This document shows, piece after piece, positions 1 to 7,542 of a stretch of 21,078 nt of DNA. Both the position numbers and the translations under genes were made by a program. Below the pieces are notes generated by a model, which was not told where the DNA came from, searched no databases, and worked only from the letters and a program-made list of their open reading frames with translations. Location of the stretch: contig JACMJP010000239.1 in assembly GCA_014380545.1 (NCBI GenBank), positions 1 to 21,078 of the forward strand, given 5' to 3'. This DNA comes from Chitinophagales bacterium (GTDB lineage: Bacteria; Bacteroidota; Bacteroidia; Chitinophagales; BACL12). The stretch's first letter is position 1. The number at the start of each line of letters is the position of its first letter.

Positions 1-1364
1 AGTTTAGCACTTTCTTCTAATTTCTTATTTAATATTTCATAAGCACTTTCTCTTTCCATTGTTTCATTATATTTTTTAATGAGTGATGATTGCATATTTA
101 CTGCAATAATTTCATCTGTTGATAAAATATCCATCCTGCTTTGTGGTGCAACCAATAATGTGTGTGCAAGTGGAGCGGGAATTCCTTTTTCATTGAGCGC
201 CGTAATTATTGCTTCACCAATTCCAAGGTTGGTTAAGAGATCCTCTGTTTTGTAAAAATCTGTGAGGGGATAATTCTCACTTGTAAGTTTAATTGCTTTT
301 CTATCATTTGCAGTAAAGGCTCTTAATGCATGTTGCACTTTTAACCCGAGCTGACTTAATACTCCTGTTGGAATATCCGTAGGTAATTGGGTGCAAAAAA
401 ATATGCCCACCCCTTTTGATCTGATCAATTTTATTATCGTAGTGATTTGTTCTAACAATGTTTTACTTGCTTCATTAAAAATAAGATGTGCCTCATCAAT
501 AATAATTACAAGCTTTGGATTTTCCTTATCACCCTGTTCAGGAAATGTATTATATATTTCTGCAAGCAAACACAACATGAAAGTTGAGAATAACTTTGGT
601 TTACTTTGAATATTTGTCAATCGCAAAATATTTACATAACCCTGTCCTCTGTCATTTATTCTTGTGAGATCGTTTACATCAAAACTTTTTTCACCGAAAA
701 ATGAATCAGCACCCTGTTCTTCTATTTCAATTATTTTTCTGAGAATAGTTCCAGCGCTTGCTGTAGAAATTTGCCCATATTCTTTTTCTATTTCTGCTTT
801 TCCTTCACTGGTCAAATAATTTAATGTTTTACGAAAATCTTTCAGATCTAATAATGCAAGTTGTTTATCATCACAATATTTAAAAACCAAACTCACAACA
901 CCTTCCTGAATATCATTTAATTCAAGAATTTTAGAAAATAGAACCGGACCAAATTCAGAAACCGTTGCTCTTAATTTTACTCCACTTTCATTACTAATAC
1001 TCATTAATTCAACAGGATAACCTTTTGCTTTCCATTCTTTTCCTATCTTTTGCATGCGTTCATCAATCTTAGCATTTGCTGTTCCCTGCATTGCAATGCC
1101 ACTCACATCGCCCTTAATATCCATAATTATAACACCTACACCAAAATCAGAGAGCTGTTCTACAATTCCCTGCAGTGTTTTTGTTTTTCCTGTTCCTGTA
1201 GCTCCTGCAACCAAACCATGCCTGTTCATCATACGCAGTGGAACTTTCACATGTGTTTGCGGAATTGCATTTCCATCTAAAATTGCTGTACCAAGAATAA
1301 TTGAATCTCCCTGGAAATCATATCCGTTAAATATGGTTTGTTTAAATTGTTCGGAACGATCCAC
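1..1364 (-). CDS. HerA-like DUF853 (YjgR-type) ATPase, C-terminus cut by window edge
   Basis: This is a predicted cytoplasmic P-loop NTPase of the HerA/FtsK-like superfamily, DUF853 (YjgR) branch. The family is thought to be DNA-translocating ATPases, but its cellular role is not settled. Reading from a GTG at 1364, the visible 454 residues contain Walker A GATGTGKT (54-61), the family's DIKGD block (82-86), Walker B VIIIDEAH (286-293) and a CTQLPTDIP sensor block (324-332). YjgR proteins are about 500 residues, so roughly the last 50 lie outside the window. There is no ATG at the expected N-terminus. GTG 1364 gives VDRSEQF, which fits the family start, although the frame stays open upstream. 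A TAnnTTTG box at 1394-1387 lies 22 nt before that GTG and supports the choice. The gene is divergent from radA. Confidence 0.9.
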   Translation of the reverse strand, partial: MDRSEQFKQTIFNGYDFQGDSIILGTAILDGNAIPQTHVKVPLRMMNRHGLVAGATGTGKTKTLQGIVEQLSDFGVGVIIMDIKGDVSGIAMQGTANAKIDERMQKIGKEWKAKGYPVELMSISNESGVKLRATVSEFGPVLFSKILELNDIQEGVVSLVFKYCDDKQLALLDLKDFRKTLNYLTSEGKAEIEKEYGQISTASAGTILRKIIEIEEQGADSFFGEKSFDVNDLTRINDRGQGYVNILRLTNIQSKPKLFSTFMLCLLAEIYNTFPEQGDKENPKLVIIIDEAHLIFNEASKTLLEQITTIIKLIRSKGVGIFFCTQLPTDIPTGVLSQLGLKVQHALRAFTANDRKAIKLTSENYPLTDFYKTEDLLTNLGIGEAIITALNEKGIPAPLAHTLLVAPQSRMDILSTDEIIAVNMQSSLIKKYNETMERESAYEILNKKLEESAK

Positions 1365-1386
1365 TAAAAAATGATTTAATTTGTGG

Positions 1387-1394
1387 CAAAGATA
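1387..1394 (-). promoter_or_regulatory. -7 promoter box of the HerA-like gene
   Basis: The minus strand reads TATCTTTG, an exact match to the Bacteroidetes -7 consensus TAnnTTTG. It lies 22 nt upstream of the proposed GTG start. I see no clear -33 TTTG. It sits in the short spacer before the divergent radA. Confidence 0.55.
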
Positions 1395-1410
1395 AGTTTC
1401 CTTTATTTGA

Positions 1411-2784
1411 ATGGCTATTAAAACTAAATCTGCATTCTTCTGCCAAAACTGTGGCTTTGAATCTCCTAAATGGCAGGGTAAATGTCCTTCATGCGATCAA
1501 TGGAATACGTTTGTGGAAGAAGTAATTGAAAAGAATGATACAAAAGAAAATTGGAAAGATGATACAAAGAAAAATAAGCGGGAAAATTTTCCGGTATTAA
1601 TTTCTGAAATAGCAGCAAGTGAAGGAAAAAGAATTATTACAAATGATCTCGAATTTAATCGTACACTGGGTGGTGGAATTGTTCGGGGCTCAATTGTATT
1701 AATTGGCGGCGAGCCGGGCATCGGTAAATCAACCTTATTGCTTCAAATTGCTTTGCAGTTAAAGAATAGAATACTTTATGTATCGGGTGAGGAGAGTGAG
1801 CAACAAATTAAAATGCGGGCGGAAAGAATTTCTGATAGTAATGCTGAATTGTATATTTCAACGGAAATTTCTATGGCGCATTTATTTAATCAGATAAAAA
1901 AATTACAGCCTGAAATTTTAATTGTTGATTCCATTCAAACATTGATGAGTGATTTTGTGGATGCAACAGCAGGGAGCATTTCTCAGATAAAAGAATGCGC
2001 TGCACAATTACAACGTTATGCAAAAGAAAGTGATGTCCCTGTTTTTATTATCGGGCATATTAATAAAGAAGGATACATAGCAGGACCAAAAATATTGGAA
2101 CACATGGTGGACACAGTCTTGCAATTTGAAGGAGATCATCATTACACACACAGAATTTTGCGCACGATAAAAAATCGTTTTGGCTCAAGTAATGAAATTG
2201 GAATTTATAAAATGGAAAGCGATGGGCTGAAACAAATAAATAATCCGAGCGAATTATTAATTACGCAAAAAGATGAACCTTTAAGCGGAATTGCAATTGC
2301 GGCAACATTAGAAGGACTAAGACCAATGTTGATTGAAGTACAGGCATTGGTTTCGCCCGCTGTGTATGGAAATCCACAAAGAACAGTTACAGGGTTTGAT
2401 CTGCGCAGATTAAATATGTTGCTTGCTGTTTTAGAAAAAAGGGGAGGATTGCAATTCGGAAATAAAGATGTCTTCTTAAATATTGCAGGCGGATTAAAAG
2501 TGGATGATCCTGCAATTGATCTTGCAATTAGTTGTGCATTGCTTTCTTCATTTGAAGATGTAAATGTGCCGATGAATATTTGTTTTGCTGCAGAAATAGG
2601 TTTAAGCGGTGAATTAAGAGCAGTGAACAGAATTGAGCAAAGAATAAGTGAGGCAGAAAAATTAGGATTCGAAAAAATTTATATTTCCAAGCATAATGCC
2701 AAATCTCTTAATGCAAAAAAATACAATATTGAAATAAAAGAAGTGGGTAAAATGGAGGAAATATATAATGGGTTATTTGTGTGA
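1411..2784 (+). CDS. radA: DNA repair protein RadA
   Basis: RadA is a RecA-like ATPase that processes recombination intermediates and promotes branch migration in DNA repair. At 457 residues it is the usual family length. Domains in order: an N-terminal C4 zinc finger (C11, C14, C25, C28), a RecA-type ATPase core with Walker A GEPGIGKST (100-108) and Walker B ILIVDSIQT (169-177), the RadA-specific KNRFG motif (254-258), and a Lon-protease-like C-terminal domain from about residue 280. The ATG at 1411 puts the zinc finger in its normal place. No Shine-Dalgarno sequence is present. TAAGTTTC (1393-1400) is a one-mismatch -7 box 10 nt before the ATG. The gene is divergent from the HerA-like ATPase. 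Confidence 0.97.
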   Translation: MAIKTKSAFFCQNCGFESPKWQGKCPSCDQWNTFVEEVIEKNDTKENWKDDTKKNKRENFPVLISEIAASEGKRIITNDLEFNRTLGGGIVRGSIVLIGGEPGIGKSTLLLQIALQLKNRILYVSGEESEQQIKMRAERISDSNAELYISTEISMAHLFNQIKKLQPEILIVDSIQTLMSDFVDATAGSISQIKECAAQLQRYAKESDVPVFIIGHINKEGYIAGPKILEHMVDTVLQFEGDHHYTHRILRTIKNRFGSSNEIGIYKMESDGLKQINNPSELLITQKDEPLSGIAIAATLEGLRPMLIEVQALVSPAVYGNPQRTVTGFDLRRLNMLLAVLEKRGGLQFGNKDVFLNIAGGLKVDDPAIDLAISCALLSSFEDVNVPMNICFAAEIGLSGELRAVNRIEQRISEAEKLGFEKIYISKHNAKSLNAKKYNIEIKEVGKMEEIYNGLFV

Positions 2785-2795
2785 GAAGTACATTG

Positions 2796-2803
2796 TACAT
2801 TTG
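2796..2803 (+). promoter_or_regulatory. -7 promoter box of the T9SS cargo gene
   Basis: TACATTTG matches TAnnTTTG exactly and lies 28 nt before the ATG at 2832. A TTTG at 2776-2779, at the end of radA, could be the -33 element, but the 16-nt spacer is shorter than the usual 19-21. The box makes the upstream in-frame GTG at 2781 an unlikely start. Confidence 0.5.
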
Positions 2804-2831
2804 CGATTCTTTTAATCTAAATTTATTAGTT

Positions 2832-3410
2832 ATGAAACAGCTATTCTTCGCAGCATTACTCACCATCATCTTCTCTGCAAAAGCGCAAATTGTGTTAGAA
2901 CATGAATATGAATCAGCCTCAACTATCTACAGTATTGGTCCAGAAGGGAATGCTACTAATAGCCAACTAATGTATGTGAATTTTGAACTATCAGGAGAAC
3001 GATATATTGTAATTGACAGATGGGAGAAGGAAATTAGATTTTATGATATGAGCCATGTTTTGCTTAGCACGGTTTCTATTGAGGACTTTCCTGTAGATTA
3101 TTATGGTTCTATGGGTGATTTCCTTTACTTTTCGCAAAATTTATTCGATACTGATGATAAAATTGAATTTATGTATGTTACTCGCATTCCATCCTCAGAG
3201 GAATATTATACTGGAATTTACAAAGAGGACGGAACACTGATTTTTTCAGAGAATGCAGGCCCTTTTATAAGACTCACAATACCAACACAACAATATCCTA
3301 TATATAATACTTCTGCAGGCACAAAAATGATTTTAAGTTACACTGATAAACATGCTACTGTTTTTGGATTGCCTGGAACACTAGTATCAGAGATTGCAAT
3401 ACAAAACTAG
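2832..3410 (+). CDS. Secreted T9SS cargo protein, N-terminal part, interrupted by in-frame TAG
   Basis: This is an exported protein of unknown function. The chosen ATG at 2832 begins a clear Sec signal peptide (MKQLFFAALLTIIFSAKAQ). The next roughly 170 residues are rich in Tyr, Ser, Glu and beta-prone segments, with no motif I recognise. The open frame ends at TAG 3408-3410 after 192 residues. The same frame continues directly afterwards and encodes a T9SS type A sorting domain, so the intact gene would span 2832-3686 with about 283 residues. As it stands, the product would reach the periplasm but lack the signal for export across the outer membrane. A CAG-to-TAG (or similar) substitution, a sequencing error, or stop-codon readthrough could each explain this. 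The gene lies 47 nt after radA and has its own -7 box. Confidence 0.75.
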   Translation: MKQLFFAALLTIIFSAKAQIVLEHEYESASTIYSIGPEGNATNSQLMYVNFELSGERYIVIDRWEKEIRFYDMSHVLLSTVSIEDFPVDYYGSMGDFLYFSQNLFDTDDKIEFMYVTRIPSSEEYYTGIYKEDGTLIFSENAGPFIRLTIPTQQYPIYNTSAGTKMILSYTDKHATVFGLPGTLVSEIAIQN

Positions 3411-3686
3411 GATATTATAAACGAATTAAGTTGGAAACTTTCAAGCCCTTATCCCAACCCTTCTGTTAATACCACAAGAATTGAATATAAATTGCCAGAG
3501 GGAATTTATTCCGGTGAAATTGTTTTTTATGATTTGCAGGGAAAAGAAATAAAACGGTTTAAAGTTGATTCTACTTTTGACTCATTATCTATTTCAACTT
3601 CGGAAATTCCTGCAGGCACCTATTATTATCAATTGCAAACCTCAACTGAAAACAGTGAGGGGAAAAAGATGGTGGTGATAAAATGA
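3411..3686 (+). pseudogene. Detached T9SS type A C-terminal sorting domain of the preceding gene
   Basis: This stretch is in frame with the upstream secreted-protein gene, immediately after its TAG. It encodes 91 residues that include SSPYPNPSVNTT, then IVFYDLQGKEIKRF, the IPAGTYYYQL motif near the end, and a terminal KKMVVIK. This is the classic layout of the T9SS type A sorting domain (YPNP, D-x-x-G-K, PAGxYxx). A TTG at 3492 could serve as a start, but that product would have no signal peptide and would begin inside the domain, so independent expression is unlikely. The TGA at 3684-3686 lies 11 nt from the end of the convergent DUF3179 gene. Confidence 0.75.
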
Positions 3687-3697
3687 TAATTTTGCAG

Positions 3698-4837
3698 TTA
3701 TTTTTTATACAATTCCACCTCCGGATAAAAAGCAGCCCATGCAAACCAGTATGCAATAAACCCGTCAACAGATTTTAATTGACTTCCTTTTAAATTTCCT
3801 TCAATGCAATTTCCCAAGACATCAAATAAATTTCCGGCTTCGTCCGTTACAATTGCAGGAAGTTTACCTATAATAGGCTTCAAAGTAATTTTATTTCCAT
3901 TGATGTTATTTTCATAGGCAACAATAAAATCATCCTGCAAGCTTCCTATTAATACAATATTTTTTCCGAATACAGAATCATTTATTACAGTGATGCCATG
4001 TTTAAAATTATTGAAGAAATAACATTTCGCCTGCCCGAGCTCATCATTTTTTCCTGATAAATTATTATTTATAATACCGAATAATCTTTCTTTCTGAAAT
4101 AAAGAATCATTATCAAATTCAGTTTCAAAAAAAATATCTTCATTTTCCATGTAATCAAAATATGGATATTCATTATAATCTCTTGTGAACCCTGTTTCAA
4201 AAGATAACACTTCACTTTCAGGGTATAATTTTTTCCATGTTTTCCATGTAGTTTCAATTACATTATAATTTTTTACTACCTGTTTATAAAATGCACCATT
4301 TATGCATTGCTGTTTCATCTGGCTCCAATGGCTTCCGGTTTCCCTGTCATATGGAATAACATTACTATTAAATAATAATCCGCTTACACCAAATGTTGTT
4401 TCTTTTCCATTTATTATTCTGTTCCATGCCATTGCACTTCCGGTTAGCGGACAATAATTAATTGCAACCTTCTCGTCAGCAATTTTATCATTTACTATTT
4501 CATGCCAGTTGAGGATACGATGCGGGTAACATCTTGTAACATTACCTATTTTAATTCCCACCACAATATCGTCATCCTGTAAAAGAGTTGCTTCTTTTAT
4601 ACTTATGAATTTTGGTTTATCAATGCTTTTTATACAATCATAACCACCCTCGCAACCGGGAAGCACATATTCTGTATTTACAGCCCAGTCAGCATAGTAT
4701 TTATATTCTTTAACAGTATCTTCAGTATTACTTTCTGTATTTGCCTGTGATCTGCTGCTACACCGTGTAAAAAATATTTGGGCAAAAAGAATTGCAGCTG
4801 TAAAATATAAAACAGGTATTTTTTTATTGATATACAT
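3698..4837 (-). CDS. DUF3179 domain protein, probable lipoprotein
   Basis: This is a DUF3179-family protein of unknown biochemical function. From the ATG at 4837 the product has 379 residues. It starts with a signal-like segment (two Lys, then about 16 hydrophobic residues) ending at Cys26 in FFTRC. That is a plausible but imperfect lipobox, because Arg at -1 is unusual. The DUF3179 body is recognised by CYPHRILNWHEIVND, YCPLTGSAMAW, FGVSGLLFNSNVIPYDRETG and SHWSQM. A TTG nine bases upstream (4846) is also open, but it lies inside the -7 box TAACTTTG (4851-4844), so 4837 is preferred. The box-to-ATG distance of 6 nt predicts a leaderless transcript. The gene is divergent from the nitroreductase. 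Confidence 0.88.
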   Translation of the reverse strand: MYINKKIPVLYFTAAILFAQIFFTRCSSRSQANTESNTEDTVKEYKYYADWAVNTEYVLPGCEGGYDCIKSIDKPKFISIKEATLLQDDDIVVGIKIGNVTRCYPHRILNWHEIVNDKIADEKVAINYCPLTGSAMAWNRIINGKETTFGVSGLLFNSNVIPYDRETGSHWSQMKQQCINGAFYKQVVKNYNVIETTWKTWKKLYPESEVLSFETGFTRDYNEYPYFDYMENEDIFFETEFDNDSLFQKERLFGIINNNLSGKNDELGQAKCYFFNNFKHGITVINDSVFGKNIVLIGSLQDDFIVAYENNINGNKITLKPIIGKLPAIVTDEAGNLFDVLGNCIEGNLKGSQLKSVDGFIAYWFAWAAFYPEVELYKK

Positions 4838-4840
4838 TTG
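4833..4840 (+). promoter_or_regulatory. -7 promoter box of the nitroreductase gene
   Basis: TACATTTG matches TAnnTTTG exactly, 27 nt before the ATG at 4868. It covers the start codon of the opposite-strand DUF3179 gene. No -33 TTTG is apparent. Confidence 0.5.
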
Positions 4841-4843
4841 CTG

Positions 4844-4851
4844 CAAAGTTA
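4844..4851 (-). promoter_or_regulatory. -7 promoter box of the DUF3179 gene
   Basis: The minus strand reads TAACTTTG, an exact TAnnTTTG match, ending 6 nt before the ATG at 4837. It points toward the plus-strand box at 4833-4840, so the two promoters would be occluded by each other's polymerase. Confidence 0.5.
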
Positions 4852-4867
4852 TTTTAAAAGTTGTTTT

Positions 4868-5452
4868 ATGATGATAGACGTTGACCAGGTAAAGTTGCTT
4901 ATTCAGAGCCGCCGCTCAGTAAAGCCAAATTTTTATACAACCGAAATTGTAAGCGATGAAATTATTTATGATATGCTCGAAAGCGCACGGTGGGCGCCTA
5001 CTCACGGGCTTACGGAGCCCTGGAAATTTTTTGTATTTAGCGGCAATTATAAACATAAACTTGCTGATTTTTTAAGCGAATTATATCAATTAAAATCTTC
5101 TGTAAATTTTTTGCAAACGAAGTATGAAAAGATAAAAACAAACATTTTAAAAACTTCTCATGTAATTATGATCGGCATGCAAAGGCAGATTAATGGTAAA
5201 ATTCCCGAGGTGGAAGAAATTTGTGCGGTAGCCTGCGCTGTTCAGAATATGCAACTGACGGCAACAGCTTATGGAATCGGATGTTATTGGAGTACGGGAA
5301 GTATGAGTACACATTCTGAAACAAAAAATTTTTTAGGTCTTCGTGAAGCTGACGTATGCCTGGGAATGTTATATGTTTCCAATTATACGGGTGAAATTAT
5401 TACACCAAAAAGAACACCTACATTGGAAAAAACTGTTTGGATAAAAAACTGA
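4868..5452 (+). CDS. Nitroreductase family protein
   Basis: This is an FMN-dependent, NAD(P)H-using oxidoreductase of the nitroreductase superfamily, cytoplasmic, physiological substrate unknown. The 194-residue product has the N-terminal FMN phosphate-binding SRRSVK segment, SARWAPTHGLTEPW (the family's sARwAPs..n.qPw equivalent), and the C-terminal half AVQNMQLTATAYGIGCYWSTG with an ensuing LGMLYVSN. Starts at 4868 and 4871 (adjacent ATGs) are both possible. An in-frame TTG at 4838 is rejected because it lies within the -7 box. The product is on the short side for the superfamily and resembles the YdjA-like single-domain group. It is divergent from the DUF3179 gene, with which it seems to share an interleaved promoter region. 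Confidence 0.9.
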   Translation: MMIDVDQVKLLIQSRRSVKPNFYTTEIVSDEIIYDMLESARWAPTHGLTEPWKFFVFSGNYKHKLADFLSELYQLKSSVNFLQTKYEKIKTNILKTSHVIMIGMQRQINGKIPEVEEICAVACAVQNMQLTATAYGIGCYWSTGSMSTHSETKNFLGLREADVCLGMLYVSNYTGEIITPKRTPTLEKTVWIKN

Positions 5453-5466
5453 ATTTCATGAATTGT

Positions 5467-5497
5467 TTTGTTAAGCCATATAAAAAAAATAAATTTG
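5467..5497 (+). promoter_or_regulatory. Complete Bacteroidetes-type promoter of the tRNA gene
   Basis: TTTG at 5467-5470 and TAAATTTG at 5490-5497 are separated by exactly 19 nt, which is the textbook Bacteroides -33/-7 arrangement (TTTG, N19-21, TAnnTTTG). The mature tRNA begins 22 nt after the -7 box. It is the best promoter in the window. Confidence 0.8.
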
Positions 5498-5519
5498 CAC
5501 TCCGCTTTATAAAAGCGAC

Positions 5520-5593
5520 GGGCCCGTAGCTCAGATGGTTAGAGCATCTGACTCATAATCAGAGGGTCCCTGGTTCGATCCCAGGCGGGCCCA
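5520..5593 (+). tRNA. tRNA with CAU anticodon (elongator Met or Ile2)
   Basis: A complete 74-nt cloverleaf folds by eye. The acceptor stem is GGGCCCG/CGGGCCC, the D-arm GCTC/GAGC, the anticodon stem TCTGA/TCAGA with loop CTCATAA (anticodon CAT), and the T-arm CCTGG/CCAGG with loop TTCGATC. The discriminator base is A. The 3' CCA is not encoded. The G1-C72 pair and the absence of three consecutive G-C pairs in the anticodon stem exclude the initiator. I cannot tell elongator tRNA-Met from lysidine-modified tRNA-Ile2 by inspection. The gene is monocistronic, with its own promoter and terminator. Confidence 0.97.
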
Positions 5594-5606
5594 CAAAAAT
5601 AAATAG

Positions 5607-5629
5607 TCCGGTTTTTAACCGGATTTTTA
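5607..5629 (+). terminator. Rho-independent terminator after the tRNA
   Basis: The perfect 7-bp stem TCCGGTT/AACCGGA with a 3-nt T loop is followed by TTTTTAT. It lies 13 nt after the tRNA. Confidence 0.85.
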
Positions 5630-5671
5630 TTAATACCCATCAAGTATAAATAAGGTAAGAATAATAACATG

Positions 5672-5679
5672 TAATTTTG
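5672..5679 (+). promoter_or_regulatory. -7 promoter box of the beta-barrel gene
   Basis: TAATTTTG matches TAnnTTTG, 33 nt before the ATG at 5713. It sets the start, because an earlier in-frame TTG (5677) falls inside the box. Confidence 0.5.
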
Positions 5680-5712
5680 GCTGTTATTAAAAGGAACAGA
5701 ATTTTTATAGGT

Positions 5713-6453
5713 ATGAAAAAAATAGCAACTGTAGTTTTGATTATATTAAATGCAATGTTGATTACTGCCCAGGTGTCAACAGATACTACAATAATAACTA
5801 AAGCACCTGTCAAAGATGAAAGCAGAAATACAGACAGAAATCGTTTTATTTTTAATATTCATTGGGATGGATGGCTTGGAGCACCCGATTCTTTAAATGT
5901 AGGTGCCTTTTCAAGAGGTGTTGGTTTGCATTTTTTTTATGACATTCCTTTTTCAAAAGTAACTGATTCTACTGCACAATTTAGTTTTGCGCCAGGTATT
6001 GGATACTCCTGCTCTAATTATAATAATAAAGTACAGTTTATTGCAGACAGCGCAGGCATTGTTAGTATAGCTCCTTTTGATGAAGCAATTGATCCCAAAA
6101 GAAATAAATTAGTTTTGAACTATCTTGAAATACCAATTGAATTTCGTCTGAGCACAAAAAAAAATGAAAGAGGCAACAGGTTTAAATTTGCGCTAGGGTT
6201 CAAAGGTGCATATATGTTTTCAAGTCATATTACGTATGTAGGACCTGAATCAACAAGTAACCTTGATGAAGAAATTAAGTATAAACAATATCGTATTAAA
6301 AGTTTGAATACAATTCAATACGGACCAACTTTTCGTTTCGGATATGGTAATGTCAATTTAGAAGCGTATTACGGTTTGGGAAGTATTTTTGAGGAAGGAA
6401 ACGGACCAACGGGAAATCCGCTGGTAATAGGTGTTTCATTTAACCCGTTTTAA
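5713..6453 (+). CDS. Outer-membrane beta-barrel protein
   Basis: This is a predicted outer-membrane protein of 246 residues with no catalytic motif. From the ATG at 5713 there is a signal peptide (MKKIATVVLIILNAMLITAQ), then a short charged linker. About 200 residues of alternating polar/hydrophobic beta-strands with many aromatics follow (for example FIFNIHWDGWLG, GVGLHFFYDIPF, FKFALGFKGAYMF). The chain ends in a C-terminal Phe (VIGVSFNPF), typical of barrels inserted by the BAM complex. The LEIPIEFRLST segment resembles the outer-membrane beta-barrel (PorT/OMP_b-brl) families common in Bacteroidota. The transported substrate or partner is unknown. The gene stands alone between a tRNA terminator and its own terminator. 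Confidence 0.8.
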   Translation: MKKIATVVLIILNAMLITAQVSTDTTIITKAPVKDESRNTDRNRFIFNIHWDGWLGAPDSLNVGAFSRGVGLHFFYDIPFSKVTDSTAQFSFAPGIGYSCSNYNNKVQFIADSAGIVSIAPFDEAIDPKRNKLVLNYLEIPIEFRLSTKKNERGNRFKFALGFKGAYMFSSHITYVGPESTSNLDEEIKYKQYRIKSLNTIQYGPTFRFGYGNVNLEAYYGLGSIFEEGNGPTGNPLVIGVSFNPF

Positions 6454-6478
6454 TATTCTACACCATAAAATAAATTTT

Positions 6479-6509
6479 AAAATTCCGGCACCTTAGCCGG
6501 AATTTTTTT
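6479..6509 (+). terminator. Rho-independent terminator of the beta-barrel gene
   Basis: The 9-bp perfect stem AATTCCGGC/GCCGGAATT (6481-6489 and 6496-6504) has a 6-nt loop and is followed by a T run. Flanking A/T bases extend the stem to 11 bp. It isolates the barrel gene from meaB. Confidence 0.9.
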
Positions 6510-6527
6510 ATTCTTTGCAATTCAGTT

Positions 6528-6535
6528 TACATTTG
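6528..6535 (+). promoter_or_regulatory. -7 promoter box of the meaB operon
   Basis: TACATTTG is an exact TAnnTTTG match ending 6 nt before the ATG at 6542, which predicts a transcript starting at or next to the start codon. Confidence 0.5.
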
Positions 6536-6541
6536 TTACTA

Positions 6542-7537
6542 ATGATTGATTTTAATCAAATATCTGCTGAACAATTTACAGAAAGAATTTTACAGGGCGA
6601 TGTCGTTTATCTTGCAAGGGCGATAACATTATTGGAAAGCTTACAAAAAGAACATCAGCAGAAAGCGGGGATTATTTTACAAAATTGTTTACCGCACAGT
6701 GGAAATTCAATTCGGGTGGGAATTACGGGTGTGCCTGGAGTTGGAAAAAGTACTTTTATTGAGCACCTCGGAAAAATAATTATTACGGAAGGGAAAAAAC
6801 TTGCAGTATTAACGGTTGATCCTTCAAGCAAAAAAAATAAAGGAAGCATACTCGGTGATAAAACAAGAATGGAAAATCTTGCAAAAGAAAAACATGTTTT
6901 CATTCGACCCTCACCTGCAGGAGATACTTTAGGAGGAGTAACAAATGCAACAAGAGAGAGTATTATTTTATTGGAGGCGACTGGTTATAATGTAATATTT
7001 GTTGAAACAGTTGGTGTTGGACAAAGTGAAACTGCAGTATATAACATGACTGATATTTTTATTTTGCTAATGCTTGCAGGAGCGGGGGATGAACTACAGG
7101 GAATTAAAAGAGGCATTATGGAAATGGCGGATATTATTTGTATTAATAAAGCAGATGGCGGTAATATTGAAAAAGCAAATCATGCAAAAAGAGATCTTAA
7201 AAGAGCAATACATTTATTTTCTGCAAGTGAATCAGGATGGAATTGCATAGTAGAAACATGCTCTGCATCACATAATATAAATCTTGAAATAATTTGGGAA
7301 CATGTTCTTGCATATGAAGCGCATACAAAAAAGAATAAGTATTTTTCAGAAAAGAGAAAACAACAATTATTGAGCTGGTTCAGAGAGGCACTGCAAAATA
7401 ATTTTATGCAGGTAATTTCCGCCAACAAACAATTACAGGAAAAAATTATTGAAACTGAAAAACTAATTTTTGATAATACGATAATTCCTTCAGTTGCTGC
7501 AAAAAATATTGTAATTGATGACTTATTTAATAAATAG
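6542..7537 (+). CDS. meaB: Methylmalonyl-CoA mutase-associated GTPase MeaB
   Basis: MeaB (ArgK-type) is a G3E GTPase that chaperones adenosylcobalamin loading and protects methylmalonyl-CoA mutase. At 331 residues it matches the usual family length. Visible motifs: P-loop GVPGVGKST (63-71), VDPSS (92-96), IRPSPAGDTLGGV (121-133), switch/Walker B-like ETVGVGQSE (155-163), and the guanine-specificity motif NKAD (202-205). The ATG at 6542 is chosen because the upstream in-frame TTG (6515) precedes the -7 box. No mutase gene is in the window. The next gene, a Cys/Met-metabolism PLP enzyme, starts 5 nt downstream and should share the transcript. Confidence 0.95.
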   Translation: MIDFNQISAEQFTERILQGDVVYLARAITLLESLQKEHQQKAGIILQNCLPHSGNSIRVGITGVPGVGKSTFIEHLGKIIITEGKKLAVLTVDPSSKKNKGSILGDKTRMENLAKEKHVFIRPSPAGDTLGGVTNATRESIILLEATGYNVIFVETVGVGQSETAVYNMTDIFILLMLAGAGDELQGIKRGIMEMADIICINKADGGNIEKANHAKRDLKRAIHLFSASESGWNCIVETCSASHNINLEIIWEHVLAYEAHTKKNKYFSEKRKQQLLSWFREALQNNFMQVISANKQLQEKIIETEKLIFDNTIIPSVAAKNIVIDDLFNK

Positions 7538-7542
7538 ATATT

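Noticed and set aside
1050..1374. Plus-strand open frames of 76 and 106 codons
   Set aside because: They lie wholly antisense to the Walker A-containing part of the HerA-like gene, have Cys-rich translations with no family pattern, and have no promoter.
1..2784. HerA-like ATPase and RadA as a NurA-HerA-style repair or defence island
   Set aside because: No NurA nuclease, Sir2 or other defence partner is present. Divergent adjacency of a DUF853 gene and radA alone does not support a system.
2832..3686. TAG as a reassigned sense codon in this organism
   Set aside because: Other convincing genes in the window end with TAG at the expected family length (meaB at 7535-7537), so reassignment does not fit.
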